Below, piece by piece: positions 1 through 10,432 of a stretch of DNA of 64,000 bases (its first letter is position 1; every line of letters begins with the position of its first letter). The notes under the pieces were generated by a model, which did no database searches, was not told the DNA's origin, and was given only the letters and a program-made list of their open reading frames with translations. The translations under genes were made by a program, and so were the position numbers. The stretch is taken from the NCBI RefSeq assembly GCF_958979055.1, contig NC_084896.1, positions 24,864,501 through 24,928,500 on the forward strand, read 5' to 3'. The stretch is from Alnus glutinosa. Lineage: Eukaryota > Streptophyta > Magnoliopsida > Fagales > Betulaceae.

Positions 1-1090
1 GTCTCTTTTTTATCACTTTATGAAATTCTTTTTAATTACCAATTATGAAGCAATAACTTATCATTGTCTTGTTGCTTATTGGTTATTTCAATTTTTAATG
101 AGTTTTTTTTTTAAAATTTTTAGTATGACATATGACCACGTGTCAATTTCTTATTGAGTTGATGAAGACTTTATATTTAATTTTATTGAAGAATTTTGGA
201 TGAAAGTAGTATTTTCGTTTTTAGCCGTAAGCGAGAAACTATATAGATACGAATTGAAACCGGGGTATCATAAAAAATAAAAAAAAAACTTTAAAAAAAA
301 AAAAAAAAAGTCAACCGCCTTTCTTTTATTCTAGATTAATGTACAAACCGTCAGTTATAAGCTCACCCGAGTTTGAACTTATGTTTGTCTATAAAGCACA
401 TAGCTTTGAGCTTTCCAAATTATACATAAAACAAACAAAGCTTTCGTAAATTTGCAGAAAGTGAATTTTATTTAGTTAGCAGAGTAACACGGAGAGAAAT
501 TTCCTACAAATCAGTTTGTAAGAAATTTTTTACAACCTACATATAAAAATGATATATGTCTTTTTAACATGTGAGAAGCCCATGTCTTTTTAAAAATACT
601 ATTAAAAAAAATATGTGCTTCTCACATGCTAAAATGATGTATGTCACTTTTATTACTTTAGCAATCATATCCGTTAACGGGTTACCATATTTTGCAATGT
701 CAACGCTTCTGATTGATTTCAACTTTAAATCTTAACAGAGTAAGTGAAATTTCCAACATACCTCTAATTTATTTTTATTTTTTTTTTTAAAAAAAATAGC
801 ACACTGGGTAACAGGTGACCCATTGTGGGATTTTTTTTTTTTTTTTATTATTATTATTATTTTTTTTTAAAAAAAAAGCAATGTATTTTTGTAATTTTAT
901 AAACATCTTAGGGGTATTATGGGGATTTCATACATCAATCGTTAGAGTTAAGGCTAAATTTGGACGGGAGCGTTGACATTGTAAACTTCTAAAATATGGT
1001 AATTAACCTTAAATTGACACGTTTTAAAGTTTAAGGGTATAATTGCAAAAGTAATGAAAGATTAGATGCAGTAAGTAAAGTTTTCCTAAT
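1..1090 (+). repeat. 3' flank of an F-box copy lying left of the window
   Basis: The first 90 bases (tatcactttatgaaattc followed by the gaagcaataacttatcattg motif) match the DNA just after the stop codons of copies A and C. About 645-1090 match an inverted-repeat element (MITE-beta) that follows copies E to I. Copy 0, as I call it, lacks the MITE-alpha insertion seen after E to J, so its first bases give the empty target site of that element. About 100-260 is a dispersed repeat that occurs in the opposite direction near 38055-38210. No coding frame in this stretch looks real. Confidence 0.7.
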
Positions 1091-1199
1091 AATTTTAATG
1101 GGAATAACTTCAATTTGGTTGTGACAGAAACTAGGCTTTGTTTGCCTACCAATGAGAAGTTGACACGTAAGGCTGGAGCAAGAAAATCAAATACAAGCA

Positions 1200-1860
1200 A
1201 AACACCCGATTTGTTTTGCTTTCTTTGCAGTGAAATGAAGAGATTGAGGAGAGATATGAGCGTCTTCACGCTGAAAACCTAGCCCTGACCACCGATCCCC
1301 GACCCCGACCCAGACAACCAAACTGGCGTAGCCCATGGAAGCCACGCCACCACGTGGCCGACCAGAGTTTGACCCTGACCACATCGCCGTTCACCATCTC
1401 CGGTTAAACCAGAATGCCGAAAAGCACCAAATCACCGGATCAGATGTGATCACTGACCAGATCTGATCACCGAAAACAACCAAAGGGGCGAGAGGGGAGA
1501 ACGACCGGCAAAAGGGAGAGTTCCCGAGAGGGACGAAGCTAAGGTCGAATCTCTGTCGATGGTGTCGGGAGGTCGCAAGGAAGAGGATCTAGAGGCTTGC
1601 CGATGGTCGCCGAGACTCTGTCCCCGGATCTCTGTGGCTGGAGGACCGACCGTCCGGCGACGGGGAAGAGGCAGTTGGCTGATGGCTGACGGGTTGGGTT
1701 GAGGAGCTTCAGTTTTTTTTTTTTTTTTTTTTTCATATTTTTCTTCAATCCAGGCGGACGTGCGGTGATTTGGGGTGGATTAGGGGCGGACCGGTTGACG
1801 GGCAAATGCCGGACGGCGAACGGGCATATGTGATTTGAGCAGTGGGGTTTTTTTTTGGAA
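1200..1860. other. GC-rich segment of unknown origin inside the Mutator-like element
   Basis: About 650 bases with a strikingly higher G+C content than the rest of the array, rich in CCGG, GACC and CGG words. A minus-strand frame of about 110 codons (1880-1539) crosses the border of the hAT insertion at 1868, so it is not an intact gene. The composition suggests a captured gene or promoter fragment, but I do not recognise any protein in it. Confidence 0.4.
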
Positions 1861-1867
1861 CGTGTGG

Positions 1868-2695
1868 TAGGGGTGTTCAAACGGAGCGGTTATAACTGCT
1901 TTAAAACCGCCAACCGCCTAGGCGGAGGCGATTAGTGGTTATAGGGTTTGAGAAAAGCGGTTAATAACTGCTAACCGCTAACCGCTTATATATATATATA
2001 TATATATTAAAAATTAAAAAACCTGAGAGGGGAGAGGGGCGTCGTTTTGGGCATTACTGAATGCTCAAAACAACGTCGTTTTGACAATATATAAATCTAT
2101 ATTTTTGGTTTAGGGTTTTTTAGAATCACTTTCTTCATTTCCTCTTCTCACCTCACCTTGTGCCGCTCGCCCAGTCTCTCGTGAGTCTCGTCTCCCCTCC
2201 AGCCTCCACTCTCCAACGCCGTTCAGACCTCTCCGCTCATCTCGTCTCTACCACCACTGCTACACTGTAAGGTTCTCCAGTATTTCTCAGTTTCTCTCGC
2301 TTTTTTCTCTGCTTTTTTAGGGTAGGGTGTGTATTACTACTGTGTGTGATTTTTCTTGATCTAGGGATGTTCTCTCGACTTTTTTAGGGGGTGTTACTGT
2401 GTACGATTTTGTTGTGTGCGATTTTTGTTTGTTTTAGGGTTTCATTTTAGGGTTTTGGTTTTTCATTTTGGGTTGATTTTATTGTTTGTGTGTGGCTACT
2501 GGTAATCTGGTATATACTATACAATGTTCTGATTGTTCTCTATTTACCGGATGTTAGAAGATATTATTTCTTCATTTTAGGGTTTCTATTTTTCATTTTG
2601 GGTTGTTTATTGTTTAGGTCAGAATCATTTTCTGTTGGGTTGTGTTATTGTATTGTGAAATGTGAATGATTAGAGATTTGGGTTGTTATTTAGGT

Positions 2696-2743
<48 letters not shown>

Positions 2744-3203
2744 CTATTGGGTTGTGTTAAATTTGTTCTGGGTTGTGTATAATAGATAGAGGACACTCAT
2801 ACTCTCATAGTGGTACAATTGATACTAGTGCGACTCCTACCGGTAGCGCTGCCGATGATTCGATGAACGCGCATATGTTTTGGATTTGAATTTGTATTTG
2901 GATTTTGATTTTGATTTTTGATTTTTTATTTTATAGATGATTTCGATTTGTTACTAATTAGAAACTTTTGGATTTGATCTTAAAATCTGCACTAAAACAG
3001 TCCAAAAAGTGGCCAAAACCGGACAAAATTGACCCAAAACAAGCTCAAAACTTATCTTCAAAAGCGGTTATATAACCGGCGATTATATAAATAACCGCCT
3101 CCGCCTAGGCGGTTAGCGGAGGCGGTTGGTAAAATACAATAACCGCCTAGGCAGTTAGCGGTTGTAGCCAATAACCGCCGGTTATAACCGCTTGAACACC
3201 CTA
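1868..3203. mobile_element. Non-autonomous hAT-type DNA transposon
   Basis: The ends are inverted repeats: TAGGGGTGTTCAA at 1868 and TTGAACACCCTA ending at 3203, followed inward on both sides by GCGGTTATAAC. The subterminal zones are crowded with repeats of AACCGCC and its complement around CCTAGGCGG palindromes, as hAT ends often are. The flanks share TGTGG, which fits a decayed 8-bp duplication (five of eight positions agree). The interior has a T-run of 40 or more at about 2699-2743, a promoter- and leader-like region (about 2040-2480), and near 2785-2870 a short Ser/Thr-rich frame such as precedes the BED finger in hAT transposases. The transposase itself is gone. It sits inside the Mutator-like element and is therefore younger. 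Confidence 0.75.
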
Positions 3204-3356
3204 TTGTGGGGTACTTCAGAAGAGAGTTGTGAGAGAGATTGGCTACTTCACCAAAATTTTAATTTTTTGCTTTTAGCAATGTGTCAAGTAATTATTGGTG
3301 GACATAAATCTACTGTTTTCTACCATTACCGTATAGAAGAGGCTCTCAATTTTAAT

Positions 3357-5340
3357 TTATACCCATTTGTGTTTAACAACTATATTTAACAATGCAATTC
3401 CTTGAGTGGTAAATAAATTGTAACAATATATAACCCCTTCAAATTTCATTTTGGCTATCTTTTCATGCTTTTCACTAGCAAGGGTGGTCGACAATTAACA
3501 ATTAACAAATAAGAAGGGAGATGAACAGATGGAAGAGCAAGACCAACACCATGCGTTTGCTTTTCACTGCTTTAATTTACTTGAAACCTTCTTTACTTTG
3601 AGAAGATAATATTCAAGTGTTTGCTTATTTTAGATGCATTTATCGTGTTAAAGATTTTTAATATTTATTCATTCATTCATATATTAGAAATTTATTTCAT
3701 TAAACTTTATTTTTTTTTTAAAATATAAAATACAATACATCACAATGTGTTGTTTAAAACCAATTTCTTTTAATAATTCAAAAAATAAATAAATGCACCA
3801 AAACTAAATACTTTTACAAAACAAACAAATCATGAAACAACATAAAGAAGCAAAAATAAAAATTGGTAAAGATGAGTTTCTTCTAACATTTTTTATACCC
3901 TTTCTCATTTGTGCTTACATTAACAAAACAAACAAATAAGATCGAGGTCCATTTTATAGTTGAAATCCCACATTTGGGTATCCATAAAACAAACAAAATA
4001 AAAGGAAAGATTTATTAGATTTTTCACTTTCCCACGCAAATACACAGAACAACATATTATATACTTCTTTTTCTTTTTTTTCTTTTTTTTTTTTTCTTTT
4101 TTTTTTTAATTTTTTTAATTTTTTTTTTTAATTTTTCTGTTTTAACCTTATCTATCTAAATTCTTAGATCAATATACATCACATTTTCAAAATCTTCACC
4201 CTTCGTACTGCTATTTTCTTTGAGAGTAATGCTATATGTTTATCTCTAGCTTATCTCACTTTTATACTATTGACTTTTATATTACTAAGCTGATGTGGCA
4301 ATACTTATCGGCTGTTCAATCGGCCTTTATTAAAAAAATGAAGAAAATTCAAGATGTGCCGAGATATATGTGTGGAATGAAAGATGAGTTTTAAAGATTA
4401 CTTTTTGTTTTGTCCTAAGGTAATAACTTTCTTTTGGTACATTAATTTACTCTTTTCCTCTTTTTATTTTATTTTTATAAATTTTGTTGGTTTCAATAAT
4501 TCAAATATTGGGTTAATTAAACTTAATTACTCAATGAACTCCTTTTTCTCAACATTATCAAACAACTTCACAACATGCTTTCTAGGTTCGAATGAGTTTG
4601 TGATTTCAAAATGCAATTTTTTAAAACATAGTTAAACGTTTAGTAAAATCGATGTTTGACTTTTAAACTTGCAGATTTACTTTTAAAATAATATGTTTTT
4701 TAAAAATATCAATTTGCCTGCAATTTGAAAATGTAAAAAACAAAATTATATTTTTAAATCGCAATTTTTAAAAATCGTACTCCCAACCGAATGCACTCTT
4801 AGTCAACTAGTGGCCAAATGAAGTATTAATGGCGAAGTCACTGCAAATACTTCTGCTTCATTCTTAAAGAGAAGTTTCACTGATTTTGGAGGACAACAAA
4901 AGTTTCAATTTTTGTGTGAATCTAAGAGTCCTATAAGCAGCAACTACGTGGTTTTAATCTTATCCTTTCCCCTATCATCCTCAGTTTTAGTCTTATCCTC
5001 TCTATGCTTTCCCACATAACTAATTAGGTTTCAACGTATTTTTTTTTTAACGAGAAAATCTGTTTCTTATTAACTGATAATATAAAATGATCCCCTATAA
5101 GAAAATCTAGAGACACAAACGTTCCTAACAATAAAATCTGCAATACAGTTCAGAAGTTCCTCTAACCAAACATCTGAGAAATTTTGCTCCACTGCCAATC
5201 TAGCCAAAGTCATTCAAATAACGCAGAAAATGCAATTTATGAATCTTGGAAACTAGTATTAATTTTATAAAAAAAAATGCAGAAAATGCAATTTACTTTT
5301 CCGATTGGTGTTTTGCTTTTATAAAAAAAAAAAAAAAAAA
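3357..5340. repeat. Remainder of copy 0 flank and AT-rich spacer before copy A
   Basis: About 3357-3730 continue the 3' module that follows E to I (from ttatacccatttgtg to the run near tatttcattaaac). Beyond it lies low-complexity AT-rich DNA with T-runs near 4070-4130. An unpaired MITE-like end is at about 4223. I see no gene here. Confidence 0.5.
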
Positions 5341-5554
5341 AATCCTGGTGAGATTTCTCATGGACCTCACTTTTGAACCATATATCTTTAGCCCAAACCC
5401 CAAACCACCGATCCACACTTCAGCCCACTGGAACTAGGGATGGTGTTATCTGTTAGCCGTCTCTAATAAGAGTTGGTTTTCTTCGAGAGGGCTGCTTGCA
5501 TCGATCTTCTCCAAGCCGCCAGCCAAGTTGAGCAAAAAGGAAGAATTCACAGAG
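5340..5554 (+). promoter_or_regulatory. Subfamily 1 leader and promoter region of copy A
   Basis: This block is shared with 15226-15444 before copy C (aatcctggtgagatttct, agcccaaaccccaaacc, cgtctctaataagagttgg or a near variant). It does not resemble the promoter module of subfamily 2. I see no clear TATA box in the conserved part; CATATAT at about 5379 is the nearest candidate. Confidence 0.45.
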
Positions 5555-6760
5555 ACGTCAATCCGGCTTCCACACGATCTTCAGATTGAAATCCTGGTAA
5601 GACTTCCCGCCGTGAAATCGCTTTTACGTTTTCAATGTGTTTGTAAATCATGGAAATCCTTGATCTCTAGTCCTGCATTTATTTCCATGCACACCCAACA
5701 TGGTGAGAGCGCCAACAATTACACCCACCTTTTACATTGTCGAGGAGATGAAGGCAGATGGTCGCAATTCGAATTACTCCATACCAATGCTTCATTTAGT
5801 GAGTTTCAAGAAGTTGCATATCCACGCCAAATGAGACGCGCCAGAGATTATGAAGTCCTTGATTGCAAGGGATTAATACTTTTTACGACTAGACTTTCAA
5901 TTTATGCAGTGGAGCATGCTTATTTGGAGCCCCAACTAATTCTTTGGAACCCTGCAATTAGAATGTCTATGACTCTCCCTCAAGCTTGCATTGTGGCACC
6001 CAACCGCAGCAAATACTTTGTTTACGGGTTCGGTTTTGACCATACAAGTAATGATTACAAGGTGCTAAGAATGGTGTTTGGTTCATACATACGGTTGCCA
6101 CCTCCAGCCCAACTTTATAGAATCCGCACAGGCGCTTGGGAGACTTTTAGGATTGCTGACGATTTTCAGTATGATATAGCTGATAGTGATGGTGATCCAC
6201 AAGCTTTAGTGCATGGGGCAAGCCACTGGATTGGATATCGTTCAAGTTTTAAGGGGTCCGAATATCCTGATGAATTGGGCATGGTGATTGTGTTGTTTGA
6301 TATGTGTGACGAGGAACTCCGAGTAATGAAGCTTCCGCATAGATTATCTAGTACGAACGCGGAAATTGTTCGTATTGGGATTTCCGGTGGATTGCTTTGT
6401 TTAATGGAGCACAAGCCACGCAAAAATGCTTATTGGAACTGGAACATTTGGTTGATGAAGGAATATGGCATAGTAGAGTCTTGGACTAAACAATTTGCTA
6501 TTGATGTAAATGGTTCTGACTTGTTCAGTTTTATGAACAATGAAAAGATTTTAGTGGAAAAGCGAGAAAAGCTGGTCTTATATGATCTCAAAACCCGTAG
6601 ATTCAATAATTTGGGAGGAGTTAAAGATAAGTTGGGAAGAATTAAAGCTCAGGGACCTCTTTTTGCCGTGAATACTTTCGTTGAAAGTCTTGTTTTATTC
6701 AATGTGCCAGACTTGTTTAAGGAAGAAAATCAAGACATGCACGAGAGAAGGCTTATGTAA
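5555..6760 (+). CDS. F-box protein, copy A (subfamily 1), with ACG in place of the start ATG
   Basis: Intronless gene for about 401 residues. Family knowledge predicts a substrate receptor of an SCF ubiquitin ligase: the N-terminal F-box binds the SKP1/ASK adaptor and the C-terminal FBA type 1 domain binds the target. The F-box lies at about residues 4-45 (LPHDLQIEILVRLPAV, then SLLRFQCVCKSWKSLIS). The FBA domain follows, with WNPAIRMSMTLP, GFGFDHTSNDYKVLRMV, ELRVMKLP and SWTKQFAIDV. The start is odd: its sister C has ATG (15445) at the matching place, but here the codon is ACG (5555-5557). The frame is open upstream to a TAG at 5435 with no ATG in between. The next in-frame ATG (5687) would drop the F-box. 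The tail reads ...NQDMHERRLM, because a deletion of about 120 bases relative to C joins the tail to the 3' flank. It may start at a non-ATG codon or may be a dying gene. The body has no stop. Confidence 0.75.
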   Translation, partial: TSIRLPHDLQIEILVRLPAVKSLLRFQCVCKSWKSLISSPAFISMHTQHGESANNYTHLLHCRGDEGRWSQFELLHTNASFSEFQEVAYPRQMRRARDYEVLDCKGLILFTTRLSIYAVEHAYLEPQLILWNPAIRMSMTLPQACIVAPNRSKYFVYGFGFDHTSNDYKVLRMVFGSYIRLPPPAQLYRIRTGAWETFRIADDFQYDIADSDGDPQALVHGASHWIGYRSSFKGSEYPDELGMVIVLFDMCDEELRVMKLPHRLSSTNAEIVRIGISGGLLCLMEHKPRKNAYWNWNIWLMKEYGIVESWTKQFAIDVNGSDLFSFMNNEKILVEKREKLVLYDLKTRRFNNLGGVKDKLGRIKAQGPLFAVNTFVESLVLFNVPDLFKEENQDMHERRLM

Positions 6761-7440
6761 TTCTTTTTGATTACCAAATATGAAGCAATAACTTATCATT
6801 GTCGTGTTGCTTATTGATTATTTAAGTTCAGATAATTGTCACATTGCTTGAGCATGAGTTTAATTGCGTTTCTTTTCACTGCATTAATTTACTTGATTAC
6901 CTTCTTTACTTTGATAAGATAAATATTGAAGTGTTTCATTATTTTATGAAAGACGGATTTATAGTGTTAAACATTTTCAATATTTACTCATTCATTCATG
7001 TATTAGAAATTTATTTCATTAAACCCTTTTTTTTTTCTAAATATTAAATGCAATACATCACAAAGGGATGATTGTGAGTTCTTCACTTCTTTGTAAACAA
7101 AGAGGAAGGGCGTTTGGCTATAGGTGACTTTCTTATCTTATTTTGGTTTAAGAAAGTTGATTGTTTGACTGCTAATGTTTGGATTTTTTTATTGTGAGAA
7201 TAAACTATCCTAATTTCGATTTTAGAATAGCATAATTTCAATTTAGTATCTGGTTAGGGTTTGGTATAATTCACCTTTGTTACGCTTCGTTTTTCATGCC
7301 GGCATCAATTTCTTATAAATTGGATCGAACGAAATAAAGAGAATCACACGTATGTGCTAATTAAAAAATTATGTACTTTCAAATGTTAATGAACCTATAA
7401 CAGTTTTATAAACGAAATCTCGAACCAGTTTTATAAATTG
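6761..7440 (+). repeat. 3' flank of copy A
   Basis: This is the array's 3' module without MITE-alpha or MITE-beta. From gcttgagcatgagttt it passes straight to the cttttcactgc part, which in E to I lies beyond MITE-beta. The same module, partly replaced by a CACTA-like element, follows copy C. It holds no gene. Confidence 0.55.
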
Positions 7441-7462
7441 GATCAAGCTCCTACGTACGTAC

Positions 7463-7552
7463 CTCTATGGAACCCTGCAATTAGAATGTCTATGATTCTT
7501 CCCCGACCTCGCATTGTTGTACCGCTCAGAAAATACAGTGCTTACGAGTTCT
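7463..7552 (+). pseudogene. F-box gene relic (FBA fragment)
   Basis: About 90 bases encode the start of the FBA domain (LWNPAIRMSMILPRPRIVVP) at high similarity to copies B and D. Nothing of the F-box or the C-terminus is left. It is followed by DNA that matches the 3' flank of B and D, so it is the stump of a lost gene between A and B. The corresponding place in the second segment (17770-17905) preserves a different piece of the same gene. Confidence 0.7.
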
Positions 7553-7559
7553 AAAAATA

Positions 7560-7870
7560 ATCCAAAAATAATCTAAATGTATGAACTCCTTTCATTGAAA
7601 ACTATATATAAAAGTCCATAAATCTAAAAAACAGCAAAAACTGTTCTATTAGCACACAAAGCTAGCCATCCCTACAATGGATTGCTTTATTTGAGATTCC
7701 AATATAATGTTGAGTGCAAAAGCATTTTTCAATTGTGGTCTGTTCTTCCCATATGGACGGAGCAAGGAATTTCATTTTCTCGATTTGAATCCTTGGCCTC
7801 TTCTAACCAAAATGATGAGCACAATCCAAAGTATGCCTAAGCCAAAGAACGGAGAAATAGGAATGTACAA
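7560..7870. repeat. Array repeat: 3' flank module of B/D type
   Basis: The block from ccaaaaataatctaaatgta to the words ggacggagcaaggaatttc recurs at 11810-12110, 17920-18130, 22680-22990 and 31220-31440. Read on the minus strand it has short open stretches, but these differ between copies and I do not regard them as genes. Confidence 0.6.
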
Positions 7871-7898
7871 GACCGATCAGTCTTTTTTTTTTTTTTTT

Positions 7899-8456
7899 TA
7901 ACTTCACAAAACCCTCAAAAACTTCCACTCAACTTGAAGCTAACCTCATACAATTTAAAAACTCTTAATTTCATCTCCCAATATTTGAATTTGTTGCAAT
8001 ATCCCCTTCTATTAAGGTTTGGCGTTAAATCTTATGGCAAAATGGATAAAATGACATTTATTTCCAAATTTCTAATTTATCATATATTTCAAATTAAAAA
8101 TTAAATAAACCTTTTTTAAAAAATAAAAAATAAAAATGAGATCCACGTTGACCCACGTTGGGTCACCTTGTGACCCTGCGCAAGTCATTCTGTGACCAAA
8201 TGGAGGACACGGGCGACCCAGTTGTGAGTCTGGGAGACCGACAGGTTATTATTATTTTATTTTATTTTTAATTAAATGGGAAAAAAGGGTTATGATATTT
8301 TGTAATTTTCAAGAGTGCTGTTAGGATTTAACACAAAATTCTAACGGATGAGGGACATTGCAATAAATTCAAAGATTGAGGGGTGAAATTGTGAGTTTTT
8401 GAACTTTGAGGGAGTAGTTTCAAATTGAATAGAATTTTAGGAAGGTTTTGTTAATT
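7899..8456. mobile_element. MITE-gamma, long inverted-repeat element, copy 1
   Basis: The left end begins near acttcacaaaaccctcaaaa and the right end closes with ggaaggttttgttaattt. The first and last 130 or so bases are imperfect inverted repeats (both include a TTGCAATATCCC or TTGCAATGTCCC word and a GTTAAATC word). The middle has gggtcaccttgtgaccc-like palindromes. There is no coding capacity. The same element sits at 18176-18690 and 31482-32066 in the same array context, so it was present before those segments were copied. Confidence 0.65.
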
Positions 8457-8928
8457 TTTTTTTTTCTTTTTCCTTATTTTTCCTCCTTGTCAACTCCCTT
8501 AGTACAAAAAATTTTCTTATTAGCGTCAACCTTGAGTGGATGCTAAAAGTACAAAAGTCAACTCTAATAGGTCGCCCCAAAAACCCCAATGATAATGATC
8601 ATCAGCGTCAACATATAATGATATATTGGTTGATCCTAAAAATTGTAGTACATATATCATAAATCGACACCGATAGGTATACTATATATATATAGGCCAT
8701 GAGCGTCGCAGACCAGAGGATTCGCATGTTTAATCAATATTGACTAGATACACCAGATGTCCTTCCTCTCTCCTCTTGGGAAGGCTACTCAATCAAAGTA
8801 AGTAAAACTACACAAAGGATGATGAAAGAGATCTTCATGAAAAGCAATATTCTAAATTTGCAATAATATTCATTAGGTACCATATCCCAAGATCCTTCAT
8901 AAAGCCATCAAAAAATCTCATTTTTGTA
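8457..8928. repeat. Repeat-rich spacer with CACTA-like subterminal words
   Basis: From tagtacaaaaaattttctta onward there are several tandem and inverted copies of an AGCGTCGAC-like word and of its partner around agtacaaaagtc. That pattern resembles a CACTA-type subterminal zone without a matching far end. Related DNA is at 18715-18920 and 32090-32200. No gene. Confidence 0.4.
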
Positions 8929-9073
8929 TTGGAGGAGGAGAAAGGGAACCCCAATGAAATGGATATCTTTTTTGTCAGTAGAGACACCATCTGTAGCTTC
9001 ATAACAGAGTATCATCCATCCCATGTGAGATCATGGCGAAGGAAGGACAGCAAAATCAAACCTGTGTTGGATG

Positions 9074-9362
9074 TTGTGAAGCCAGCAGCTCATCAGACCT
9101 GTGCAGATCATGGTGATGATCAGGAGCTGGAAAATAAGAGCTGTAGCGAATCGAATTGGAGAGGAGGAATGCTTGGCGAGGAGGACGTTCATTGCTCACC
9201 TCGACTACATCATGCCACCGAAGGCCCAAGCGATACCCAAAAGCCCCACGCCGTTGCAGGCTCTGGTGGCCTTCTTGTGCCCAATGACAGTGGCGACAGT
9301 GACGTAGAGGAAGAGGAGGGTGGCGATGAACTCGGCGAGGGATCTGTAGAAGGGGATGGACT
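9074..9362 (-). pseudogene. PIP2-type aquaporin gene fragment
   Basis: Read on the minus strand from about 9362, the frame gives [34 protein letters not shown], then [14 protein letters not shown]. This is the first transmembrane region and loop of plant PIP2 plasma-membrane water channels. Stops follow, and then LLAKHSSSPIRFATALIFQL, which resembles the later PIP segment LARKVSLIRA...IAQ. The NPA motif HINPAVTFG that should lie between them is missing, so the fragment cannot form a channel. It is absent from the matching place in the second segment (about 18930-19066), so it arrived or was kept only here. The plus-strand frame over the same bases (8929-9399) is a shadow. Confidence 0.6.
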
Positions 9363-9379
9363 TGACAAATTATATGATA

Positions 9380-10430
9380 GGCAAATTATTAATTACTAAG
9401 ACATTTCATCAAATATATGATAGACAAATTTTCTTATGGGGTTTTCTCAAGAAAATTTGACAAATTATTCCAATTTTTTTTACCTATCCATGCTCTAAGA
9501 ACACAATAGAGCAACTTTTTCACATGAGCATTACACAAAGTAAAAAAAAAAAAAAAATTATGGACCTTTTTCCACACAGCCGCACATTCAAAGAAACCCG
9601 CAACTAAAAATTTCACAACTTTTGCAAAATAAGTACGTCTCATACGTTGCTCGACATAATAGGGGAATCAAAGAACCAAAATAGGAGAATCAAAAAATGG
9701 GAGAGTCTGAGAAGGTTACCTGCAAAATGTGAAATTTATAACCAAACACAAGCAGCTCGCACAAACACTATAGTAAAAACTGAAACAAACACCCATCTCA
9801 AAACAGGAGAAAAAATTGTTAAGAGTAAGTGACCCAGTTGCCTATGAAGGTCACGTTTCACTCGGTGTCTGTTTGGGTTTGCGATTTTAAAAAGTGTAAT
9901 TTAAAATAATAATTTTAAAATGTGCGATTTGAAAAAAAAAATGATTTTTAAAAACGTAGTTAAGCGTATGACAAAATTGCAGTTTAGCTTCTAAAATCGC
10001 AAATTAGCCTTTAAAATTCTGCGTTTAAAAAAAAACACCATCTTATCTGCGATTTGAAAAAACATAAAATTCGCTTTTTCAAATCGTAAATTTTAAAAAT
10101 GCAGTTCTCAAACGATTTATATTTTACAATTTAGTTTTAAAAAAATCACACTTATTGTTTACGAAATCGTAATTGTGACTCATCCTTATCTGATCCGGCC
10201 AACTTATATATCTCCTCATAGGCGTGATAAGTTAGAAGACTTCAAGCTCTTAGAAGACTCAAGTTCTCAGAAGACTGAAGCCAACTTAATTCTGTTTGGA
10301 ATTCAAATGTGAAGATAGATAGATGGGTTTTGGTTTTCCGCACAAATTGCCTTTGGGTTTTTCTAGCTTTCTTCTTGCTCCTGGGTTCGATTGTCTTCTC
10401 CAAGCCGCGAAGAGGAGAAATTCACAGAGA
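9380..10430 (+). repeat. Segment-1 spacer leading into copy B
   Basis: This matches 19060-19930 closely (actaagacatttcatc, the tgcgatttgaaaaa words, then ttagaagactcaagttc). At about 10320 the match jumps straight to the leader ttttggttttccgcacaaat. The roughly 1.2 kb that lies here before copy D, including the usual promoter, is missing. A weak TATA candidate is TTATATAT at about 10204. No gene. Confidence 0.6.
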
Positions 10431-10432
10431 TC

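Larger units (their letters stand above)
1100..3347. mobile_element. Old Mutator-like element with 9-bp target duplication, split by a hAT insertion
   Basis: The repeat module of the array is interrupted between AATTTTAAT at 1091-1099 and the same nine bases at 3348-3356; in the other units the module runs on without a break. The two ends are a degenerate inverted repeat of about 75 bp. Reading inward from each side, both show a G.GA start, a TTC, AGAAA, ACCAAT and TTGACAC in the same order. A 9-bp duplication with long terminal inverted repeats is the mark of Mutator-like elements. The interior at about 1200-1860 is much richer in G+C than the surroundings and may be captured host DNA. No transposase frame is visible, so it is non-autonomous. 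Confidence 0.65.

Noticed and set aside
1539-1880. Minus-strand frame of 113 codons
   Set aside because: It crosses the border of the hAT insertion at 1868 and contains a Lys run from a homopolymer, so it is a chance frame.
8929-9399. Plus-strand frame of 156 codons with an acidic end
   Set aside because: The minus strand over the same bases has recognisable PIP2 aquaporin sequence; the plus frame is its shadow.
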